Below are positions 17,760 through 26,620 of a DNA stretch of 45,775 nucleotides, in pieces (within the stretch, counting starts at the first letter, position 1; every line of letters starts with the position of its first letter). Source of the stretch: Planctomycetota bacterium (GTDB taxonomy: Bacteria; Planctomycetota; Planctomycetia; Pirellulales; Thermoguttaceae); assembly GCA_029550925.1 (NCBI GenBank), contig JAKPGL010000073.1, positions 1 through 45,775 of the forward strand, given 5' to 3'. The notes beneath the pieces were generated by a model that saw only the letters and a list, made by a program, of their open reading frames with translations, had not been told where the DNA came from and did not search any database. The position numbers and the translations under genes were made by a program.

Positions 17760-17828
17760 AACTTGCCCGCCGAGACTTTTCTGGTCTGGCAGTCTTGGTA
17801 CCCAGAAATTGGGAAAAGTGGGCAGTTT

Positions 17829-17852
17829 GTGCAATTTAGGGAAGAATTGCAC
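17829..17852. repeat. Perfect 8-bp inverted repeat downstream of ftsH
   Basis: GTGCAATT (17829-17836) and AATTGCAC (17845-17852) with an 8-base loop. It lies 70 bases past the ftsH stop. No T tract follows, so it is more like a protein-binding site or RNA end-protecting hairpin than a standard terminator. Confidence 0.5.
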
Positions 17853-18300
17853 GTCTATTGGACTATTCTAAGGCCCCTCTAAAATGGGACTTCCAATTTC
17901 CCCAATTTCTTGTTGCCGGTACTTGCTTTTTTCTTTGGGGTGGATATATTGTTCTATTTTGGAGCCTCCAAGGAACTTTAGGAATTCTGAACCTAGTGGT
18001 TCATGCCTACGTATAAGAAGGGGCCAGTAAAAATAACACCCGCCAAAAGAGTGTTGCTCTTTTCGGATCGAGTAGCAAGCGGCAGCCCCAGGTAGGAGGG
18101 GCCAAAAGCCATGCCTCTATGGGAGGCTGGGGCAAGAAAGTGGGCGATTTTTTCCTTAGAATCGGCTCCTAACGCCCCGAATCAACAGATTCCTGGAGGA
18201 ATCCCCGTATCTTCCGATGGGGCCATTCTCTCTGCTCAGGGAGATGGCGAAAGAAACAGGACGGGAATGTCCTGCCCGTCGGGAAAACAGAGGAAATAGA

Positions 18301-18405
18301 TGAAAGGAACATCCTTTCAGGCCTTTTGAGAGACGGGTAAACATGGAAGGAAGGCCGGAACAGGCCGGAGGTTTGGTTTTTATGCCCTCAAAAGGCCCAT
18401 GAGGG
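18301..18405 (+). ncRNA. Candidate structured RNA with alternative pairings
   Basis: Three perfect pairings are visible. TGAAAGGA-aca-TCCTTTCA (18301-18319) is a stable hairpin. GGCCTTTTGAG (18320-18330) pairs with CTCAAAAGGCC (18387-18397) over 11 bp, enclosing an inner GGCC-ggaaca-GGCC stem. CCCTCA (18385-18390) can instead pair with TGAGGG (18400-18405), using bases of the 11-bp stem. Mutually exclusive stems are what a riboswitch or attenuator shows. It matches no riboswitch class I can recall. The strand is assumed from the downstream sigma factor gene, which starts 313 bases later. Confidence 0.35.
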
Positions 18406-18717
18406 AACTTGTGGAATAGAAAAGTATCTATAATATTGGGCCTTAATCGAAGAACCTTTAGGAGCACCGGTTGATAAACCGGGTTTTCAGAAGGGAGCCA
18501 AAGGATTGGGCAAGTCGTTGAGGATTGGGGAACTTGGGAGAACTTTTTAAGGTCTGTTGGGTTATTGAATTTAGAGCTAGGGCCGGGAGGGCCCCGGGAA
18601 ACCGAAACACTAGAGCGGGCCAGGATGCCCAAACACGTGGAGTGGGATGTCAGGTGAGAAGAAAACAACGAGGCGTCGTTTTGGGGACATTTGACTCCAC
18701 CGGAAAGGGGCAAACGA

Positions 18718-20304
18718 ATGGCTACTGAGATGCTTTGGACGCCAAAATGGAATACTTCTTTAGAAGACGTACAGGTCTCGGCGCTAGGCGTCTGCACCCA
18801 GGCAAATAAACCTTTCGGAGGAAATCAATCCGGCAGTTTAGATCGGATGGCGCTATCCCCGGCTGGCTCGAAGCAGGCCGACGTTTCGGCGGGCACTGAA
18901 CCCCAGGAGGCCGAGTCTTGGATCTCGTTGGAGGACCTGAGCCGGGCGCTGAATGTCTCTACCAAAACCCTTTCCCGATGGCGTCGGTATGGTCTGGTGG
19001 GGGCGCGGGTGGTTCTGGAGGGTCGGCAGCGAATGGCCTTCCGCCGGAGCACGGTGGAGCGATTTATCCAGCAGAATCGGCGGCGAGTGGAGCGGGCGGC
19101 GCAGTTCAGTCAACTCGCTCCTCAAGAGAAGGAATCCATCCTCGCGGAAGCCCGTCAGATGGCGCAGCAAGGGGCCTCTTTGGCGGAAATCGTACGCCGA
19201 TTGTCGGAAACCACTGGTCGAAGTCCGGAGACGATCCGTCTTCTGATGAAGCGGTCGGCGGACCGTTGCCCGGAATTCCGCCCGTTTTACGGCGGCGGCG
19301 CTGGGGTTGGAAAATCGGGAAAGCAGGAAATTTTTGAACGGTATTGCCGGGGCGAGTCGGTCGAATCGCTGGCCAAGGCCTATGGATGTTCCCGGACCAG
19401 CATTTACCGAGCGATCAGTCAGGTCCGTGTGGAGAAGATTTTGGGACTTCCGTTGGACTATGTAGGCGGGGAGGCGTTTGCCCGCGTTCGGACCGAGGCT
19501 CAGGAACAGGAGATTCTGGCTCCGGCCCCTCCGGCGGATACGCCGGCTCGTAAGGTCCGCTGTCCGAGCGATGTTCCTCCGTATTTAGCCAGCCTGTACG
19601 AAACGCCGCTTTTGACCCGGCAGCAGGAGGTGCATCTGTTTCGGAAGATGAACTATTTGAAGTACAAGGCGGCCAAACTGCGCGAAAAGCTCGATCCCGA
19701 GCATCCTGATCAGGCCCTCATGGACCAGATCGAACGTTGCTATGAAGAGGCGGTGGGAGTGAAAAACGAAATCATCCGCGCCAATTTGCGCCTGGTGGTT
19801 TCGATTGCCAAACGCCGCGTCCGCGGAACGGGGGATTTCTTCGATCTAGTGAGCGACGGCAATATGTCGCTCATTCGGGCGGTGGAGAAGTTCGATTTTA
19901 CCCGCGGCTACAAGTTCAGCACCTACGCCACTTGGGCGATCGTCAAAAACTTTGCCCGCAGTATTCCCAACGAGCTTCGGCGTCAAGAGCGATTCCGCAC
20001 GTCGGCGGAGGAAATCTTCTCGACCGCGCCCGATCAGCGGTCTAACCTCTATGAACAGCAATCGCTCCAGCATCTGCGCCAGTCGCAGATCGCCCGCATT
20101 TTCGACCGATTGGACGAACGAGAGCAACAGGTCATCCGTGCCCGGTTCGGGTTGGGGCCGGGGCAACGTCCGCGCACGCTCCGCGAAGTGGGACAGTTGC
20201 TGGGCGTAACCAAAGAACGGGTCCGGCAATTGGAGACCCGGGCAATCCATAAACTGCGACAGGCCGCCCAAGAAGAACATCTGGACTTCTTCGGCATCAA
20301 TTAG
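18718..20304 (+). CDS. Sigma-70 family factor fused to N-terminal helix-turn-helix units
   Basis: RNA polymerase sigma factor of 528 residues from the ATG at 18718, preceded by GAAAGGGG; an in-frame start at 18691 lacks this. Residues about 68-116 look like a MerR/excisionase-type HTH (SLEDLSRALNVSTKTLSRWRRYG, then AFRRSTVERF). Two further HTH-like stretches follow: about 154-178 (SLAEIVRRL, SPETIRLLMKR) and about 204-235 (ESVESLAKAYGCSRTSIYRAI). The sigma part comes next: region 1.2 near 285-317, region 2 near 350-417 (NLRLVVSIAKRR, DLVSDGNMSLIRAVEKFDF, YKFSTYATWAIVKNFARSIP), and region 4 near 461-519 (TLREVGQLLGVTKERVRQLE). Between regions 2 and 4 there is only a short stretch, so region 3 seems absent or reduced. 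The N-terminal HTHs could tie promoter choice to an extra DNA site. Known planctomycete sigma factors include such forms, but the target genes are unknown. Confidence 0.88.
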   Translation: MATEMLWTPKWNTSLEDVQVSALGVCTQANKPFGGNQSGSLDRMALSPAGSKQADVSAGTEPQEAESWISLEDLSRALNVSTKTLSRWRRYGLVGARVVLEGRQRMAFRRSTVERFIQQNRRRVERAAQFSQLAPQEKESILAEARQMAQQGASLAEIVRRLSETTGRSPETIRLLMKRSADRCPEFRPFYGGGAGVGKSGKQEIFERYCRGESVESLAKAYGCSRTSIYRAISQVRVEKILGLPLDYVGGEAFARVRTEAQEQEILAPAPPADTPARKVRCPSDVPPYLASLYETPLLTRQQEVHLFRKMNYLKYKAAKLREKLDPEHPDQALMDQIERCYEEAVGVKNEIIRANLRLVVSIAKRRVRGTGDFFDLVSDGNMSLIRAVEKFDFTRGYKFSTYATWAIVKNFARSIPNELRRQERFRTSAEEIFSTAPDQRSNLYEQQSLQHLRQSQIARIFDRLDEREQQVIRARFGLGPGQRPRTLREVGQLLGVTKERVRQLETRAIHKLRQAAQEEHLDFFGIN

Positions 20305-20379
20305 TCCTTTGCCGAACCCCAACATTCCTCCTGGAGGCCATCCGGCATCCAAGGGGGGCGAGCTTGATATTCGCCAGCT

Positions 20380-21102
20380 ATGATCAGCGCCGCCCCAACC
20401 TCCAAGGCTGAAAGGTGGGTTCTTCTGGGGGCAGCCGTCTATCCGACGCTATTGACGTGGGGGTATTTTTTAGCCTTAGCGGACGCCCCCACTCCCATCC
20501 AACACCTTGCCTACACTTTGGGAAAAATGTTCCAATTTGTCTTTCCGCTGGTGTGGGTGCTAGGCGTTCGACGGGAGTCGATTCACACTTTTTGGGGGCA
20601 AGGCGGACGTGGTTTGGCCGAGGGCGTCGCCTTCGGACTGCTGGCGGCAGGGACAATGCAGATCGGATACCGATATTGGCTAGCCCCTACGGAGATTTTC
20701 CAGCAGGCCGCCCAAGCTCTTCAGGAGAAATTGGCCGACACAGCTCTGAATACTCCGAGTCGATTTATCGCCCTGGGTTGCTTTTACGCCTTGGTCCATT
20801 CCTTCTTGGAAGAGTATTACTGGCGGGGATTTCTCTTTGGCCGATTACGCCAATTTTTCTCCGTGGGCGGGGCGTCGGCCAGTTCTAGCCTCGCTTTTAT
20901 CTTCCCCCATGTTTTGGTCCTGGGATATTATTTTGGTTGGGGATCGGGGTGGACCTGGCTATTTTCCTCCGCCGTAGGTGTCGGAGGCGCGTACTGGGCC
21001 TGGCTCTATCAACGCGCCGGGAATCTTTGGGGCGCTTGGCTAGGGCATTTGCTTATCGACGCGGCGATCTTCGCCGTCGGGTACCAGATGCTTGGTTGGT
21101 AG
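20380..21102 (+). CDS. CPBP-family intramembrane metalloprotease
   Basis: A 240-residue membrane protein of the CAAX prenyl protease / bacteriocin-processing (Abi) family. All three motifs are present: EEYYWRG (EExxxR) near residues 147-153, FIFPH (FxxxH) near 172-176, and GHLLID (HxxxD-like) near 226-231. These residues would bind the catalytic metal inside the membrane. About six hydrophobic segments are seen. It starts 75 bases after the sigma factor on the same strand and may be co-transcribed; no obvious substrate gene is adjacent. The Shine-Dalgarno before the ATG is weak. Confidence 0.88.
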   Translation: MISAAPTSKAERWVLLGAAVYPTLLTWGYFLALADAPTPIQHLAYTLGKMFQFVFPLVWVLGVRRESIHTFWGQGGRGLAEGVAFGLLAAGTMQIGYRYWLAPTEIFQQAAQALQEKLADTALNTPSRFIALGCFYALVHSFLEEYYWRGFLFGRLRQFFSVGGASASSSLAFIFPHVLVLGYYFGWGSGWTWLFSSAVGVGGAYWAWLYQRAGNLWGAWLGHLLIDAAIFAVGYQMLGW

Positions 21103-21212
21103 GAAACGTCGGTGGAGGACTTAGAGCCTCTAACAAAATGACTTCGCCGATCTACATACTCCGGTAGGGATGTTCGCTCAATTCTTTTGCGGCTTCATTT
21201 GGTTCGTGGCTT

Positions 21213-22988
21213 TTAGGATTTCGTCTTTCGGATCGTAAATTCGATCGAGCCTTGGCAGACTTCTCCCCGATGGAGGTCTTCCAGGGAGAGTTTGAGTGTG
21301 TATCGTCCCGGCGGCAAATCCTGAGGCAATCGCACCGGATAGGCGATAAAGAAGTCCCGACGGATTTGTCGGCAGTATTCTTCGGTAACAGGGAATTCCT
21401 GCTCGGCCGACGAATGGCCTTCGGCGTTAAAAATCTGATACCGGCTTCGCAACTTGGTGTGAAATCCCTTCGGCGTCGGTTGGCTTTGGAAGTTTTCCAC
21501 CTCGGCATACAGAAGCACTTCTTGCCCGGGTTGAAACTCATATTTATCAAAGCCGCCGTAACAGCCGAAACTCTGCACCTCCGTCGCAAAGGCCAGCCCC
21601 CGGAGCGTCAACGGGGCGGCGACGGCTAATTTACCCGCCGCCTCCTGAAAGAGCCGTTTCGCCTCCGCCGCACGCTGCCGACGATCCGCATTCTCTCGGT
21701 CGTCCAATAACAAATGGATCGCATAAAATTCATGGGACCAGAAATCTTGCATCGCCGGCGGCGCACCGGGAATCGGTTGCAACGCCTCGTCCCGCCGACC
21801 CGCCGCTAAACATAAAAGCCGATAATACACATGCCGGGCTATCTCCTCATCCGTTTGCGGTGTAGGCGAAAGCCCCATTTCCATCTCCCGCAGCAGTAGG
21901 GTTAATCGCTGTTGCCACGAAGTCTGCTCGCCGGGCGATGGTTGTTCTGCGGTCCGCCTCGGTTCCCCTGTTGGCGGAGCGGAAATCCTCGCACCGGTCT
22001 CGCCTCGGGCGTTGGTTCCCGGATCGCCGGCCCCGGCGCCGCCCGGAAGACTGGTCAACGATTCCATCGGCCCGCCGGAGCGAGTCCCTTGCAACGTCGG
22101 CGGCGGCAAACGACGCACTTGCGAAGACGACGCCCCGGCCTCCTGAACATACCCGACCTGGGCAATTTCTCCCGATCCCCCTTTCGCCAAGTTGGAAGAA
22201 GCAGCCGGTGCTGTTTTCTGGGAGGCCTCTTGCCTTTCCGAAGAATCGGAATTCTTTTCCGTAGAGCCGAGGTTTTTCGGTCCATCCGAAGAGACCTTAG
22301 GTTCCCCTGTGGTCTCCCTTGCCTGTGACGCTGCGCTAATGTCAACGCCTCCGGCAGCCGTATCACCGGGAGCAGTTTCAGCGGCGGTGTTTTTCCGAGA
22401 ATCAGAAACCGCCGCTTTCGTTCTCCCTTTGTCTGAGGAGGCGGATCGTTGCCACCGACGGTGATATTCCAAGGCAGCCCGGAACCGCTCCATCAGCGGT
22501 TTCCATAAGGCCGGGTCCGTCTTGGATAAATCTTCCATCAAAAGTTTCTGGGCTTCAGGGTCCAAGAGGGCCAATTCTTGCAACTGCTGCATCAGGGCTT
22601 GGAGTTCCTCCACGCTGGGTTCTGAAGAGGCCGTTGCGGAGGAATCGCGCCGGGTGGATACACCAGTCTGGTGGGCGTCGGAGCATTCTGCCCGGCCTGC
22701 GGTGCTATTGGTTTCGCCGTCTTTTCGATCGCCGAGTTTGGGGGAACTTTTCGATCGTCGCTGAGCCGCCGAATGCGGCTGGGCAGACGCCGACGCCTCT
22801 CCGCTTGCCGAACTCCCATTCTCGGACGCATCAGGAGGAAGCGACGGAACATTTTCCTTAGAAGCGGCCCCAGACCATAGGCTTCCCCCAGCCCAAGGCA
22901 GACTAGCGCATCCCCCGGCCAGTACCACCACGGCCCCGATCAGCATGAAGCTGGTTGCCAACCGCCGCCTCATATTCTGGTTTCCCAT
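21213..22988 (-). CDS. Planctomycete-type lipoprotein, function unknown
   Basis: A 591-residue predicted lipoprotein. The signal segment ends in lipobox LAGGC near residue 28. Residues about 30-300 are hydrophilic and low in order (Ser, Ala, Glu, Lys), with a short helical patch (ELQALMQQLQELALLDPEAQKLLMEDL). From about 350 the sequence is folded: helical segments (DEEIARHVYYRLLCLAAGRRDEAL, about 380-405) and then a beta-rich C-terminal domain (about 475-590) with FGCYGGFDKYEFQPGQEVLLYAEVEN and LPPGRYTLKLSLEDL. The beta domain resembles a carbohydrate- or partner-binding sandwich. I do not know the family name. Start could also be ATG at 22973. Confidence 0.75.
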   Translation of the reverse strand: MGNQNMRRRLATSFMLIGAVVVLAGGCASLPWAGGSLWSGAASKENVPSLPPDASENGSSASGEASASAQPHSAAQRRSKSSPKLGDRKDGETNSTAGRAECSDAHQTGVSTRRDSSATASSEPSVEELQALMQQLQELALLDPEAQKLLMEDLSKTDPALWKPLMERFRAALEYHRRWQRSASSDKGRTKAAVSDSRKNTAAETAPGDTAAGGVDISAASQARETTGEPKVSSDGPKNLGSTEKNSDSSERQEASQKTAPAASSNLAKGGSGEIAQVGYVQEAGASSSQVRRLPPPTLQGTRSGGPMESLTSLPGGAGAGDPGTNARGETGARISAPPTGEPRRTAEQPSPGEQTSWQQRLTLLLREMEMGLSPTPQTDEEIARHVYYRLLCLAAGRRDEALQPIPGAPPAMQDFWSHEFYAIHLLLDDRENADRRQRAAEAKRLFQEAAGKLAVAAPLTLRGLAFATEVQSFGCYGGFDKYEFQPGQEVLLYAEVENFQSQPTPKGFHTKLRSRYQIFNAEGHSSAEQEFPVTEEYCRQIRRDFFIAYPVRLPQDLPPGRYTLKLSLEDLHRGEVCQGSIEFTIRKTKS

Positions 22989-23264
22989 TCTGTGCCAATA
23001 CCAACCCGCAGAAGAGGGGGAGAATCATAGCGAAAATTTTTCCTCCGGACAAGGGATTATTGGATGTTAAGATGGTTAAAATGGAAAGAATAAAAAGAGC
23101 GTTGCTACCGAAATTAGAATCGTCTCCGCAAAATAGATAAGATGCGCAAAATGCAAGCCCTTGCTCTCATGGATTTCTTCCACACAGGAAAAATGCCATA
23201 ATGGATTCTAGTGGGTCCGAATGTACGGAGCACTGTGTGCTCAGCTTTTTGCCGGTCTAACTCC

Positions 23265-24191
23265 ATGATCGAACTCAAAGATTTTACGAAACGATATGGT
23301 CGGCATACGGCAGTGGAAGGCTTAAATCTGCACATTCCGCCGGGAGAACTGTTCGGGTTTATTGGACCTAACGGCGCCGGTAAAAGCACGACCATTCGCT
23401 TCCTGGCCACTCTGCTTAAAGCCACCAGCGGCGATGGGGTGATCAACGGCTATAGCGTCCGTCGGCAGCCGTTGGACGTGCGACGGAGCATCGGCTATAT
23501 GCCGGATAACTTCGGGGTTTATGAGGGGATGCGAGTCTGGGATTTCATGGAGTTTTTCGCCTCGGCGTATCAGATTCCCCGATCTCGTCGGCAACGAGCC
23601 ATCGAAGAGGTGCTGGCCCTGTTGGACCTCGGGGGTAAACGCCGGGAGTATGTCAACAGTCTTTCCCGCGGCATGAAGCAGCGACTCAGCCTGGCTAAGG
23701 CCCTAGTGCATGACCCGCCGGTGCTGATCCTGGATGAACCCACCAGCGGCCTGGACCCCCGGGCACGCATCGAACTGAAAACCCTTTTTCGCCAATTGCG
23801 AGCCCAAGGAAAAACCATTCTGCTGTCCAGCCATATCTTGGCCGAATTGGCGGACTGTTGCTCTTCGCTAGGCATCATCGAACGAGGCCGACTGCTCATG
23901 GCCGGTCCCGTGGAAGAAATCTCCCGCCGGATCACCCCGCATCGGATCATCCAAATCCAACTACTCGAACCGGCGGAAAAAGCCTTGCCGATCCTCCAGC
24001 AACAGCCCCAGATTGTTCACCTTCGGGCAGAAGAGCATACTATTTGGGTAGAACTGGCCGGCGATGACGCCGCCGCCGCTGAGTTACTCCACCAGTTGGT
24101 CCAAGCGGGGTTACGACTTCATGAATTCGCCCAACAGGAGGCCAATATCGAAGAAATCTTCCTTCGGGTTACCCAAGGCATGGTAGGATAG
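23265..24191 (+). CDS. ABC transporter ATP-binding protein (ABC-2 exporter type)
   Basis: ATPase subunit of about 308 residues. The start at ATG 23265 (MIELKDFTKRYG) is chosen because it begins the usual fold; an upstream in-frame start at 23211 adds 18 residues with no family similarity. Walker A GPNGAGKST is near residue 35, Q-loop region YMPDNFGVYEGMRV near 73-86, signature LSRGMKQRL near 134, Walker B VLILDEPTSGLD near 153, and the H-loop LLSSH near 186. The C-terminal 80 residues are the extension common in ABC-2 exporters, where the permease is normally the next gene. Here the next gene is a GH16 enzyme, so the membrane partner must lie elsewhere or be supplied in trans. Confidence 0.9.
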   Translation: MIELKDFTKRYGRHTAVEGLNLHIPPGELFGFIGPNGAGKSTTIRFLATLLKATSGDGVINGYSVRRQPLDVRRSIGYMPDNFGVYEGMRVWDFMEFFASAYQIPRSRRQRAIEEVLALLDLGGKRREYVNSLSRGMKQRLSLAKALVHDPPVLILDEPTSGLDPRARIELKTLFRQLRAQGKTILLSSHILAELADCCSSLGIIERGRLLMAGPVEEISRRITPHRIIQIQLLEPAEKALPILQQQPQIVHLRAEEHTIWVELAGDDAAAAELLHQLVQAGLRLHEFAQQEANIEEIFLRVTQGMVG

Positions 24192-24292
24192 CACCTAAGC
24201 CGAAAGCCCCTGTCCTCCCTGAAAAATACTCCCCGAATCCTACCTTCCTGCCATTGAAGCATCCTTCCTTTTCATCTCCAGGAACCCAAACG

Positions 24293-25081
24293 ATGATCCA
24301 TGCATGGTGTGTTTTGATTTTGCTGGGGGCAGGCCAGGAAGAAGCAAAACTTCAGCCGCCGGACGTGTTGCCCCCGGCCCCGGCAGGCCAAAAGTGGAGG
24401 CTGCTCTGGCATGATGAGTTCGACAGCCAGCAGATAGAGGAAAGCAAATGGAACATTCCCGAATGCAAAATCCGGGACGCTTGGTGGACCCGAAAAGCCG
24501 TCGCTCTCGACGGCCAAGGACGCCTCCGAATGCGCGTCTTCAAGGAAGAAGGCCGCTATTACGACGCAGGTATCCACACTCGAGGAAAATTTGAACATAC
24601 ATTTGGCTATTTCGTCGTCCGAATGCAACTCCAACAGCAGCCGGGACATTGGTCCGCCTTTTGGCTTTGGAATAACGACATGCCCTCGGCCAAAGAGCGA
24701 TTTGAGATCGACATTATGGAACGGCCCTGGTTGGATGATCGGATTCAACACACCTTCCACTGGGGACCGAGCGGAACAGGGCATCGTTCCCTGCCCCATC
24801 AGCCTCGTATTCCAGGCGTCGAAAAAGGCTGGCATACCTTCGCCTTATGGTGGACCCCGGAAAAATATGTTTTCTATGTAGATGGCAAAAAGACTTGGGA
24901 ACCCAAGGAAGTGCCCATCTGGAAGGAACCTCTGTATATCCTTATTACGGACGAAATCCAGTTCGGCGGCTGGGCAGGGGACATTCGTAAAGCCGCTGTA
25001 CCGGATGAATTCCTGGTGGATTATGTTCGAGTTTACGAGTTGGTGGACGCCCAGACCGGCCGACCGGTCCACAAACCATAG
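24293..25081 (+). CDS. GH16 family glycoside hydrolase (first of tandem pair)
   Basis: Exported beta-glucanase-fold enzyme of 262 residues. The start ATG 24293 is chosen over a TTG at 24254. A short N-terminal hydrophobic run (WCVLILLGA) acts as signal peptide. Family marks: LLWHDEFD near residues 37-44, WSAFWLW near 118, the catalytic motif EIDIME near 139-144 with the nucleophile and acid/base glutamates, and a C-terminal VDYVRVYE strand. Members cleave beta-1,3, beta-1,4 or agar/carrageenan-type glycans; the substrate cannot be told here. It is a paralogue of the next gene. Lack of a carbohydrate-binding module or anchor suggests a soluble secreted protein. Confidence 0.88.
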   Translation: MIHAWCVLILLGAGQEEAKLQPPDVLPPAPAGQKWRLLWHDEFDSQQIEESKWNIPECKIRDAWWTRKAVALDGQGRLRMRVFKEEGRYYDAGIHTRGKFEHTFGYFVVRMQLQQQPGHWSAFWLWNNDMPSAKERFEIDIMERPWLDDRIQHTFHWGPSGTGHRSLPHQPRIPGVEKGWHTFALWWTPEKYVFYVDGKKTWEPKEVPIWKEPLYILITDEIQFGGWAGDIRKAAVPDEFLVDYVRVYELVDAQTGRPVHKP

Positions 25082-25194
25082 CCCCGTTCCTCTTGATGAC
25101 AATTTCGAGTGATCGTTTGCAGGTTTAGGGGGACAAATTTCATGACTTCTTCATCCTGGATAACATTTCAGCCGAATGCAAAGGAGGCTTATTT

Positions 25195-25375
25195 TAGGGC
25201 GGAATTTGCCCAGTATTGCCACTGCCGCAAAAGCGGCAGTCCACCCCAGATTGTCCACTGCCGCGAAAGCGGCAGTCCAGTTGTTGACTGTTTAGCTGGC
25301 TAGATTCCCGTTAGCTGGCTAGATTCTCGCTTGCGAGGGAACAAGCCTGGACTGCTGCTTGCGCACGAATGACAA
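25195..25375. repeat. Hairpin repeat cluster between GH16 paralogues
   Basis: Two nearly identical hairpins, ACTGCCGC-aaaa-GCGGCAGT (25221-25240) and ACTGCCGC-gaaa-GCGGCAGT (25257-25276), are followed by a 16-base direct repeat, TTAGCTGGCTAGATTC, at 25292-25307 and 25311-25326. A CTCGC-tt-GCGAG stem (25326-25337) follows. On the minus strand, GTCATTC and CCAGGCTT appear in the same order as at 15208-15240, tying this to the dispersed palindromic family. No ORF. Confidence 0.6.
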
Positions 25376-25443
25376 AATACTGCATTCGGATAAAAGGTTA
25401 CGAGAAGTTTTTTCCCCTTCGTTTTGTTCCAAGGAGACCAGTT

Positions 25444-26274
25444 ATGATCCCAGTAAGTTGGATGATGGTGGTTTGCAGTGTGTTGGCAGAGGCGGATACG
25501 AATCGGCTTCAGCCGCCGGACGTGTTGCCCCCGGCCCCGGCAGGCCAAAAGTGGCGGCTGCTCTGGCACGACGAGTTCGACGGGACGCAATTGGATCGGA
25601 CTAAATGGGACGTTCCCGAAGGGCCACGCCGGGATGGCTTCTGGAGCGCCAAGGCGGCGATATTGGACGGCAAAGGGCGTTTGGTGATCAAAGTTTTCGA
25701 AGAGGGCGGCAGATATTATGATGCCTGCGTCCGGACAAGGGGAAAATTCGAGCATGCCTTTGGGTTTTATGTGGCACGCATCCAGCTCCAGCGCCAGCCG
25801 GGCCATTGGTCCGCCTTCTGGCTCCATACGGAGAGCGTGAACAAAATCGGCAACGAAGGCCGAGACGGTACGGAAATCGACATCATGGAGAAACCCTGGC
25901 TCGACGATCGGGTGAATCACGCCTTGCATTGGGACGGCTACGGCCAGCATCATCGCTCCGCGGTCAAAGAAAGCCGAATGCCCGGAGTGATGGAAGGTTT
26001 CCATACCTTCGCCCTGGATTGGCGGCCGGAGGAATATGTGTTCTATATCGACGGCAAAGAGATGTGGCGGACCCGAGCGGGCGGCGTCTGTCAGGTGCCG
26101 GTCTATATCAAACTGAGCGATGAAGTGGGCCGATGGGCTGGCGATATTCGCACCGCTCGTCTGCCGGACCAGTTCCTAGTCGATTACGTGCGGGTCTATG
26201 AGTTGGTGGACGCCCAGACCGGCCAACCCGCCCTCAAACCGAAGCCGCTATCGCCCTCTCCGAACAAACCCTAA
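25444..26274 (+). CDS. GH16 family glycoside hydrolase (second of tandem pair)
   Basis: A 276-residue paralogue of the preceding enzyme. Start ATG 25444 has AAGGAG about eight bases upstream; an in-frame start at 25369 is rejected. A short hydrophobic leader (WMMVVCSVLA) precedes the mature domain. LLWHDEFD, WSAFWLH and catalytic EIDIME near residues 145-150 are intact, so the enzyme is probably active. Compared with the first copy it carries an insert (TESVNKIGNEGRDGT) just before the catalytic strand and a longer basic/proline tail. A block near the start is identical at nucleotide level between the two copies (see findings). Differences around the cleft suggest different glycan specificity. 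Confidence 0.88.
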   Translation: MIPVSWMMVVCSVLAEADTNRLQPPDVLPPAPAGQKWRLLWHDEFDGTQLDRTKWDVPEGPRRDGFWSAKAAILDGKGRLVIKVFEEGGRYYDACVRTRGKFEHAFGFYVARIQLQRQPGHWSAFWLHTESVNKIGNEGRDGTEIDIMEKPWLDDRVNHALHWDGYGQHHRSAVKESRMPGVMEGFHTFALDWRPEEYVFYIDGKEMWRTRAGGVCQVPVYIKLSDEVGRWAGDIRTARLPDQFLVDYVRVYELVDAQTGQPALKPKPLSPSPNKP

Positions 26275-26620
26275 CCATCCAAACCTTAACCCTTTCTGAG
26301 GGAGCGGTATCTTTAGTATGGGAAAGGTATCCGGTCCGCTAAGGAATCAGCCTATAGGGTGGGGTAAAAGTTTTTTGTTCCCAATATAGCCCATATAGAC
26401 TGTAGCGGCTTGCCTGGCCCAGACAGTCAAACGCTCTCTCGGTGCTTAGAACCGAGGGATCATTGGACCATTCCATTCTTCCATTTATTCCATTCAAAAC
26501 GGTGCTCTTGTTTTTTGGGCTGGAATCGGGTACAAGCATCCTGCTTTTCTCTCAGGTTCGGGTGGTTGCCAGTTATTGGCCGAGGCACTCCGGATACCAA
26601 AATACCAGGAGGCAGGCGGG
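26275..26620. other. Intergenic region, nothing recognised
   Basis: About 345 bases between the second GH16 gene and the SH3-domain gene. I see no gene, strong hairpin or clear promoter. Confidence 0.5.

Larger units (their letters stand above)
17760..18717. other. Long non-coding stretch between ftsH and sigma factor
   Basis: About 950 bases without a credible gene; the ORFs on both strands lack protein-like composition. It carries several perfect inverted repeats: one at 17829-17852, a complex structure at 18301-18405 (separate entries), and CCGGTT-gata-AACCGG at 18468-18483 followed by a short T run. This may be a long leader or one or more small RNA genes. Confidence 0.5.

Noticed and set aside
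18156-18797. 213-codon minus-strand ORF in the gap before the sigma factor
   Set aside because: No ribosome site, no signal or domain, and it runs into the sigma factor's start; treated as chance.
25195-25375. CRISPR array
   Set aside because: The repeats are two hairpins and one 16-base duplication with unequal short gaps, not regular repeat-spacer units, and there is no cas gene.
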